Assembly: GCF_025567165.1 (NCBI RefSeq)
Contig: NZ_JAOQKC010000015.1
Location: 20,448-84,447 of the forward strand
DNA: 64,000 nt
Reading direction: 5' to 3'
DNA from: Laedolimicola ammoniilytica
GTDB taxonomy: Bacteria; Bacillota; Clostridia; Lachnospirales; Lachnospiraceae
Positions within the stretch are counted from its first letter, which is position 1. The number at the start of each line of letters is the position of its first letter. The position numbers and the translations under genes were made by a program. The notes under the pieces are model-generated. The model was not told the origin of the DNA. It saw only the letters and a program-made list of their open reading frames with translations, and ran no database searches. Shown in pieces: positions 57,970 to 64,000 of this stretch.

Positions 57970-60207
57970 TTATACCCGGACTTTTACCCCTTTGGTATCC
58001 CGGCTTCCGGCCTTTAATTTATTTAATACAAGCTGTTTATCCTTATATTCGACGCTTTCTTCCTGCCCTGTATGGTACAGATGAATGGCTTCCAGCGCGT
58101 CCTTTTCTGCGAGACGCATACCCCGGACGCCTGCCGCGCCTTTTTTCTTCTCTGGAATCTCCGACACATCAAAGCGCAGGAAATAGCCGTCCCGGCTCTG
58201 CAGTACCACCTGTTCGGTTCCATCTGTGACTGTCACCCGCAGGAGCTCGTCGCCCTCGTTCAGCTTTGTGGCCGCCATGGTCCGCATCTTGGTCTCAAAT
58301 TCAGTACCGTCCACAATTTTCAGCATGCCCTGACGGGTACCGAACAGCAGCTTCTGATGCTTCAGAGCCTCCATGCTGCCGATGCCCACAATCTGTTCCT
58401 CGGAGCTTGAGAAGTTGCCAAAGTTGTCGATGGGCACGCCCTTGTCCCGGAATTTTCCGAAGGGCAGCTCCTGTACCTTCACGGTGTGCTGCTTTCCGGT
58501 ATCTGTAAATATGCATATTTTACCCGTATTCATGCAGGAAAATACATATTTATTTTCATTGTCTGCCGCTTCCTTATTACGGTCGTAGACAGACATATCA
58601 ATGGTCTTGGCGTAGCCGAAGCGATCCATCAGGAACATGACCGGCATTTCCTCGATCTTCTTCTCTTCATATATGATAGCTTCCGCATTCTCGATGGCTG
58701 TCCGTCTGGAACGGGCATAAGCCTTTTTGATGGCATCCATCTCCCGGAGAATCACGCGGGTCATGCTGGAATGATTTTCCAGAATATCCTCATACTCCGC
58801 GATGTTCTTCAGAGTCTTCTGATTTTCCTCCATCAGAGCCTGGATCTCCAGACCAATCAGTCGGTACAGACGCATCTCCAGGATAGCCTGGGCCTGGCGC
58901 TCGGTGAACCGAAGCCTGGCCGCACGCTTTTTCGCCGCCTCGGATTTAAAACGGATGCCGTCAGTGACACCCACGGTCAGACAGGCCTTGGCGTCCTTGA
59001 TATTCTTACTGCCCCGCAGGATCTCGATGATCAGGTCAATGACCTCGCAGGCTTTGATGAGGCCTTCCTGAATTTCCCGCTTCTCCTGCTCTTTCGTCAG
59101 CAGTGTCCGGTATTTCCGGGTGGTCAGCTCGTACTGGAATTCGATGTAATGCTCCAGAATCTGGCGGATGCTTAAGGTCTCCGGCTTTCCGTCGGCAACC
59201 GCCAGCATATTTACGCCAAAGGTATCCTCCAGACGGGTCTTTTTATAGAGCATATTTTTCAGGTTCTCGGTATCTGCGCCCTTTTTCAGCTCCAGGACAA
59301 TCCGAATTCCTTCTTTGGAGGACTGATTGGAAATATCGGTAATCTCCGGTGCTTTCTTGCTCTCCACAAGACCTGCCACGTCGTTCAGAAATTTGGCAAT
59401 ATTGGCGCCGATCATCGGATAGGGGATCTCTGTGATCACCAGCTGCTCCCTGCCACCTTTCAGCTTCTCCACCTTTACCTTACCGCGGATCTTGATCTTG
59501 CCCGTTCCGCTCTCGTAAATGGCCGGGAGTTCATCCTTATTGACGATAATGCCTCCTGTGGGGAAATCCGGTCCCGGCATCAGCTCCAGCAGCTTCTCCG
59601 TGGATATCTCCGGGTTTTTCAGATAAGCCTTGGCCGCGTCAATCACCTCTCCCAGGTTGTGGGGCGGTATACTGGTGGCCATGCCGACTGCGATACCGTC
59701 GGAACCATTGACCAGAAGATTTGGCAGACGGACCGGCAGGACGCTGGGTTCCTTCTCTGTCTCATCGAAGTTCGGTACAAAATCTACCACGTCTTTATCC
59801 AAATCCGCCAGAAAGGTCTCCTGGGTCACCTTCTGGAGTCTGGCCTCCGTATATCGCATAGCTGCGGCGCCGTCGCCCTCGATGGAGCCGAAATTGCCGT
59901 GTCCGTCCACCAGAGGCATTCCCTTTTTAAAATCCTGGGACATGACTACCAGAGCCTCGTAAATGGAGCTGTCCCCGTGGGGATGGTATTTACCCATGGT
60001 ATCGCCCACGATACGGGCGCATTTCCGGTAGGGACGGTCATAACGGATGCCCAGCTCATACATATCGTAGAGGGTTCTGCGCTGTACCGGTTTCAGGCCG
60101 TCCCGCACATCCGGCAGAGCCCGGGCAATGATGACGCTCATGGCATAGTCAATGTAGGACTTCTGCATGAGGTCCGAATATTCCGTGCGTATAATCTGTT
60201 CTTCCAT
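57970..60207 (-). CDS. parC: Type II topoisomerase subunit A (ParC/GyrA-like)
   Basis: The DNA-cleaving subunit, 745 residues. The catalytic tyrosine is Tyr119 in AMRYTEARL. The QRRTLYDM block and GDTMGKYHPHGDSSIYEALV (quinolone-resistance region, Ser81 in HGDSSIY) are intact. The C-terminal beta-propeller from about 500 is present, but instead of the gyrase box QRRGGKG it has KKKGAAGVRG, which speaks against a wrapping gyrase and for topoisomerase IV. It follows the B subunit by 12 bases. The split from GyrA rests mainly on the degenerate box and on pairing with the adjacent B subunit. Confidence 0.9.
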   Translation of the reverse strand: MEEQIIRTEYSDLMQKSYIDYAMSVIIARALPDVRDGLKPVQRRTLYDMYELGIRYDRPYRKCARIVGDTMGKYHPHGDSSIYEALVVMSQDFKKGMPLVDGHGNFGSIEGDGAAAMRYTEARLQKVTQETFLADLDKDVVDFVPNFDETEKEPSVLPVRLPNLLVNGSDGIAVGMATSIPPHNLGEVIDAAKAYLKNPEISTEKLLELMPGPDFPTGGIIVNKDELPAIYESGTGKIKIRGKVKVEKLKGGREQLVITEIPYPMIGANIAKFLNDVAGLVESKKAPEITDISNQSSKEGIRIVLELKKGADTENLKNMLYKKTRLEDTFGVNMLAVADGKPETLSIRQILEHYIEFQYELTTRKYRTLLTKEQEKREIQEGLIKACEVIDLIIEILRGSKNIKDAKACLTVGVTDGIRFKSEAAKKRAARLRFTERQAQAILEMRLYRLIGLEIQALMEENQKTLKNIAEYEDILENHSSMTRVILREMDAIKKAYARSRRTAIENAEAIIYEEKKIEEMPVMFLMDRFGYAKTIDMSVYDRNKEAADNENKYVFSCMNTGKICIFTDTGKQHTVKVQELPFGKFRDKGVPIDNFGNFSSSEEQIVGIGSMEALKHQKLLFGTRQGMLKIVDGTEFETKMRTMAATKLNEGDELLRVTVTDGTEQVVLQSRDGYFLRFDVSEIPEKKKGAAGVRGMRLAEKDALEAIHLYHTGQEESVEYKDKQLVLNKLKAGSRDTKGVKVRV

Positions 60208-60219
60208 AATATCCTCCCT

Positions 60220-62142
60220 TTAGACGTCCAGCTCCGCGTCGCGGGCGTGCTCGTAGATAAACGCCCGTCTCGGCGGTACTTCCGTGCCCATCAGCATCTC
60301 GGTAACGCTGGAGGCCATACGGGCGTCCTCGATCTCGATACGCTTTAAGATACGTGTCGCCGGGTTCAGAGTCGTCTCCCAGAGCTGCTCCGCGTCCATT
60401 TCACCTAAGCCCTTGTAGCGCTGCAGGGTAAAGCTGCCCTTGTGACGCTTCCGGTACTGCTCCAGGGCCTTATCGTCATACAGGTACTCCTCCTGTCCCC
60501 TGGCCGGCATGGCCTTGTAGAGGGGCGGCATGGCAATATAGACATGTCCCTCGTAAATCAGTTCGGGCATGAACCGGTAAAACAGAGTCAGCAGCAGGGT
60601 GGAAATATGCGCGCCATCCACGTCCGCATCGGCCATAATGATGATCTTGTCGTAGCGCAGCTTGGTAATATCGAAATCGTTGCCATAGCCCTCGGAAAAA
60701 CCGCAGCCAAAGGCATTGATCATGGTCTTAATCTCCGCGTTGGCCAGAACCTTGTCAATGCTGGCCTTCTCCACGTTCAGAATCTTGCCTCGTATTGGCA
60801 GGATCGCCTGGAAATTCCGATTCCGGGCTGTCTTGGCGGATCCGCCTGCGGAATCTCCCTCCACGATGAAAATCTCACATTTGGAAGCATCCCGGCTCTC
60901 ACAGTTCGCCAGCTTGCCATTGGAGTCAAAGGAATATTTCTGCCTGGTCAGGAGGTTCGTCTTGGCACGTTCCTCGGTCTTACGAATCTTCGCCGCTTTT
61001 TCGGCGCAGCCAATCACACTTTTCAGAGTCTCCAGATTCCGATCGAAATAGCGGACAATTTCGTCTCCTGTGACCTTGGCTGTAGCCCTGGAAGCATCCT
61101 GGTTGTCCAGCTTGGTCTTGGTCTGGCCCTCGAAACGTGGAGCCGGATGTTTGATGGAGATGACCGCAGTCATGCCGTTGCGCACATCGGCACCGGTGAA
61201 ATTCGCGTCCTTCTCCTTCAGGATGCCCAATTCTCTGGCATAGTTATTGATGACCGTGGTAAAGATGGTTTTAAAGCCGGTCAGATGAGTACCACCCTCG
61301 GCATTGTAAATATTGTTGCAGAAACCCAGGACATTTTCATGGAACTCGTTCACGTACTGGAATGCGCCTTCGACCACGATGCCTTCGGACTCGCCCTTGA
61401 AATAAATGACCTCATGGACGGTCTCTTTATTCTTATTCAAATCCTCTACGAAACCAATGATGCCATTTTCCTCATGGTACTCCACATGCTCGATCTCGTC
61501 GCCTCTGCGATCCTCAAAGATGATGGTCAAATCCGGGTTCAGGTAGGCGGTCTCATGAAGTCGGCTCTTGACCTCCTCCGCCTGGAAACGGGTCTTCTCA
61601 AAGATCTCCGGATCCGGCAGGAAATTAATCTTCGTACCGGTCTCACGGGTGCGGCGAAGCTTCGGAAGCAGACCTTCCTCCAGTTCAATGGTGGGGATAC
61701 CCCGCTCGTAATGATCATGATGTACGTAACCGTCCCGGCTGATTTCGATATCCAGATAGGTAGAAAGGGCGTTGACAACAGAGGATCCCACACCATGGAG
61801 ACCGCCGCTGGTCTTGTATACAGAGTCATCGAACTTTCCACCCGCATGCAGGGTCGTGAATACCAGACGCTCCGCGGATACGCCCTTGGCATGCATGTCC
61901 ACCGGGATGCCACGTCCATTGTCCGTCACAGTACAGGATCCGTCCTTCTCCAGAAATACATTGATTTTCGAACAGAAGCCTGCCAGATGCTCGTCCACGG
62001 AATTGTCCACAATCTCGTAGATCAGATGGTTCAGGCCTTTGCGGGACACGCTTCCGATATACATACCGGGTCTTTTGCGCACTGCCTCCAGTCCCTCCAG
62101 GACCGAAATACTGCCTGCATCGTAGGTTGTCGTATTTGCCAT
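60220..62142 (-). CDS. parE: Type II topoisomerase subunit B (ParE/GyrB-like)
   Basis: The ATPase subunit, 640 residues with ATG 62142; AGGAG lies 8 bases ahead, while a GTG at 62151 falls within that ribosome site. The GHKL ATPase motifs are EIVDNSVDEHLAGF and DNGRGIPVDMHAKG; the TOPRIM domain has IVEGDSAGGSAKTARNRNFQAILPIRGKILNVEKA and ADADVDGAHI; the end is RRAFIYEHARDAELDV. It lies directly ahead of the A subunit and 5 bases after the membrane-protein gene stop, so all three may be cotranscribed. A separate gyrAB pair should exist elsewhere. Confidence 0.92.
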   Translation of the reverse strand: MANTTTYDAGSISVLEGLEAVRKRPGMYIGSVSRKGLNHLIYEIVDNSVDEHLAGFCSKINVFLEKDGSCTVTDNGRGIPVDMHAKGVSAERLVFTTLHAGGKFDDSVYKTSGGLHGVGSSVVNALSTYLDIEISRDGYVHHDHYERGIPTIELEEGLLPKLRRTRETGTKINFLPDPEIFEKTRFQAEEVKSRLHETAYLNPDLTIIFEDRRGDEIEHVEYHEENGIIGFVEDLNKNKETVHEVIYFKGESEGIVVEGAFQYVNEFHENVLGFCNNIYNAEGGTHLTGFKTIFTTVINNYARELGILKEKDANFTGADVRNGMTAVISIKHPAPRFEGQTKTKLDNQDASRATAKVTGDEIVRYFDRNLETLKSVIGCAEKAAKIRKTEERAKTNLLTRQKYSFDSNGKLANCESRDASKCEIFIVEGDSAGGSAKTARNRNFQAILPIRGKILNVEKASIDKVLANAEIKTMINAFGCGFSEGYGNDFDITKLRYDKIIIMADADVDGAHISTLLLTLFYRFMPELIYEGHVYIAMPPLYKAMPARGQEEYLYDDKALEQYRKRHKGSFTLQRYKGLGEMDAEQLWETTLNPATRILKRIEIEDARMASSVTEMLMGTEVPPRRAFIYEHARDAELDV

Positions 62143-62147
62143 GTTGT

Positions 62148-63710
62148 TCACTCCTGATTTAATAATGTTAAGAATTCCCCTGCTGTCTCATAGCTGTATA
62201 TGTAATAATTATCATCCTCATAAACTGGTGTCCGGCCTGCGGTCAGATTTTCATACCGATCCGTTTCATGGACATAGAGCAGTAAAAATACCGGTCCCCG
62301 TTTCTCGTCCGGGAACAGGTTGTCCAGCTTCACCAGCCACGGATACAGGCCGGGCGCACCGTCCCGCCCTTCCGTCAGCGGAACCATCTCGATCTGACCG
62401 TCAGACAGCTCTGTCAGCACATTGGCGTTCCAGAAACTGGAATATCCCAGGGTATAACCCTCCTGCTCCAGCCAGGCCACACTCGCCATCCTGCCCTCAT
62501 TCAGTTCCGACGTCAGGCAGGAGTGGTACTCCGCGACACCCAGAACACAGAGCAGAACTGCCGTGGCCGTCAGAAACAGCTGCTTCACTCCCTTAGACAA
62601 ATCCGCCTCCTGATAAAATACAATCAAAAGCGGTACGAACATCATCAGACTGAGGGCATAGTACCGGGTGGTAATGGACATATCTGTAAATACGTACAGT
62701 AAAAATACGATACCGAAGCCGTAGATGCTGAACAGCAGCAGAAATTCTGCCGGAAGGGAAAGCTCCCTGCCACGCTTCCAGATCTGTATCACCAGAATCA
62801 GAAGCAACGCCATAAAACACAGGGAAAGTACAAAAAAGAGGCCTTTTCCGGAAAACAGCGGTGTATCCGGAACTCCGTCCTCCGAATAGCCGAAGGTATT
62901 CAGAAGCGTCCGCAGCACCACCTGCAGGCGGTCAAAGGTAGGCTGTACCAGCACCAGCCTGGAATACGTATCAAATAAGAAGATGCGGGACAGGATTTTA
63001 TTGTTGACCAAATATCCGGCCACACCCGCCAGACTGCTGGTCCACAGATAACTGTATTTCAGGAAAAACTCCCGTGGCGTCCCAAGCTTCCTGGAATGCC
63101 GGAATACCAGGCAGAGCACAGCCAGCCACATGGGCATCAGCGTCACAGTCAGCTGACGGATGCCGCCCAGGCAGGACACAAAAGTCAGCGCGCACAGGAG
63201 CAGATGGGCTGTCTTTCTGTGTGTCTTTCCCCGGTACAGGTACAGCCACAGACCCAGAATCGTAAACGAAATCGCAAGATGCGGTATGTAATATCCCATC
63301 TCCCCCATCACATAAAAGGCTTCATGGCTGAAGGGAAGCAGCAGAAAGGGCGCGGTATACCAGAACCAGTTCTTCTTCTCCGTCAGCTGCCCCACGAAAA
63401 ACCGATAAGCGACCAGAAGCCATCCATCCAGCACCAGGTTGCCCACAACACGCACAGCTGTCCAGCTGTTCGTAAACCGGAACAGCAGGGCCCGGATCCA
63501 CTGGGTATTCAGAACCCGCAGTTCCGAGGAATAGACCCAGCCTCTGCTGATAAAGCCGTTTCCTCCGGAAAGCAGGCTGGCCAGCACCAGCTCCGAGGAA
63601 TCATCCGCGTTCACCAGATTTTTCCCGTTTTTCCATAACACATATGAGTTTAATGCCACAATCGCCAGCAGCCACAGAATGGCCACCACTTTTTTTCTTT
63701 TGTCCTTCAT
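62148..63710 (-). CDS. Polytopic membrane protein, GT-C-like, function unknown
   Basis: A 520-residue membrane protein with about eleven to twelve hydrophobic segments and a soluble C-terminal part from about 425. After the first segment, NADDSSELVLASLLS holds a D-D-x-x-E arrangement in the first outside loop, where GT-C glycosyltransferases have their catalytic acidic residues. FYVMGEMGYYIPHLAISF and GIRQLTVTLMP are further recognisable parts of this kind of protein. A role in transferring a lipid-linked sugar to a surface molecule is an inference. It has its own extended -10 promoter and runs into parE. Confidence 0.7.
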   Translation of the reverse strand: MKDKRKKVVAILWLLAIVALNSYVLWKNGKNLVNADDSSELVLASLLSGGNGFISRGWVYSSELRVLNTQWIRALLFRFTNSWTAVRVVGNLVLDGWLLVAYRFFVGQLTEKKNWFWYTAPFLLLPFSHEAFYVMGEMGYYIPHLAISFTILGLWLYLYRGKTHRKTAHLLLCALTFVSCLGGIRQLTVTLMPMWLAVLCLVFRHSRKLGTPREFFLKYSYLWTSSLAGVAGYLVNNKILSRIFLFDTYSRLVLVQPTFDRLQVVLRTLLNTFGYSEDGVPDTPLFSGKGLFFVLSLCFMALLLILVIQIWKRGRELSLPAEFLLLFSIYGFGIVFLLYVFTDMSITTRYYALSLMMFVPLLIVFYQEADLSKGVKQLFLTATAVLLCVLGVAEYHSCLTSELNEGRMASVAWLEQEGYTLGYSSFWNANVLTELSDGQIEMVPLTEGRDGAPGLYPWLVKLDNLFPDEKRGPVFLLLYVHETDRYENLTAGRTPVYEDDNYYIYSYETAGEFLTLLNQE

Positions 63711-63751
63711 GCTTTACCCCGTACAAATGTTCTGTTTTATTCAACTCACTT

Positions 63752-63780
63752 AGTATAACATACTCTTCCATGCTTGACAA
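63752..63780 (-). promoter_or_regulatory. Promoter of the membrane protein-parE-parC unit
   Basis: On the minus strand TTGTCA and TATACT are 17 bases apart, with TGT just before the -10. It lies 41 bases ahead of the ATG at 63710. Confidence 0.65.
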
Positions 63781-63925
63781 ATTTATTTTTCCTGATTTTC
63801 ACTAATTTTCTTTCAAAAGATGACAAATACAGGCACATCGTGTATACAATGTACGTTTCCAACAGCCTGCTGATCATGCCGGTTTTCATACGCCAACCCG
63901 TCAATCCTATATTTGGACAATAAAA

Positions 63926-63942
63926 AATAGGCTTCGCCTATT
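63926..63942 (-). terminator. Terminator for a minus-strand gene right of the window
   Basis: AATAGGC-GAA-GCCTATT on the minus strand is followed by TTTTA. A second GC-rich hairpin precedes it at 63948-63977 (CCCCTGCCCCTCA against TGAGGGGTGGGG, with a bulge), which on the plus strand is itself followed by TTTCTTTTTC. Confidence 0.6.
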
Positions 63943-64000
63943 CAACTCCCCTGCCCCTCATTCTTGAGGGGTGGGGGTTTCTTTTTCTTGCTTTTTCCTG

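Noticed and set aside
60442..62157. 571-codon open frame antisense to parE
   Set aside because: It is opposite a conserved GHKL/TOPRIM protein and lacks any start signal; the open frame is a by-product of codon choice.

Overview
The window reads as a core-chromosome segment of an endospore-forming, low-redundancy Firmicute of the class Clostridia, most likely family Lachnospiraceae. The grounds are the sporulation genes yqfC and yqfD next to phoH and ybeY, a Phe T-box, consensus -35/-10 promoters and GGAGG ribosome sites throughout, a Rex repressor, an NfnAB-type flavoprotein pair, and a high-cysteine Gly/Asn protein of a kind I associate with Lachnospiraceae. Base composition is near 50 percent GC. 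The genus cannot be fixed by eye. No tRNA, rRNA, IS element, prophage or CRISPR array was seen.

Layout, left to right. 1-7.1 kb (minus strand): a partial DUF3048 lipoprotein, then yqfC-yqfD-phoH-ybeY behind a sigma-E-like promoter, a palindromic element, a DUF2284 protein, meso-DAP dehydrogenase, a C39-like hydrolase and a D,D-carboxypeptidase. 7.2-12.9 kb: an AGCS symporter (plus strand), rlmH with a metallo-beta-lactamase protein, and the NfnAB-like pair. 12.9-21.6 kb (minus): a zinc-ribbon/TPR protein, ftsK, a TepA-like protease, a CFI-box protein, yebC, alr-mazF and rex. 21.7-32.2 kb: an ABC-F ATPase (plus), then a minus run holding an SGNH-like/MBOAT acyltransferase pair, icd, two subtilases, an MFS exporter and a zinc phospholipase C-like protein.

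32.3-34.0 kb is the one clearly accessory patch: three small plus-strand genes (a 17-cysteine protein, a protein with eight tandem 15-residue repeats, and an acidic helical protein), each with its own RBS and a terminator close by, set among minus-strand housekeeping genes. After it come a CLC transporter with fluoride-type motifs joined to leuS, a heterodimeric ABC exporter, an EF-G-2-like GTPase, tyrA-aroA (plus), queA, corA, a Gfo/Idh oxidoreductase, T-box-controlled pheST, a MocR regulator with glnS, a 2-hydroxyacid dehydrogenase, a second type II topoisomerase pair (parC/parE-like) and a polytopic GT-C-like membrane protein.

The best leads for something new are the 32.3-34.0 kb patch, two three-hairpin palindromic elements of matching architecture (3.6 kb and 53.3 kb, the latter between a T-box terminator and pheS), the CLC-F-like antiporter, the EF-G-2-like factor and the adjacent subtilase pair. 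Gene functions rest on recognised motifs. Promoters, terminators and hairpins were read and paired by eye.
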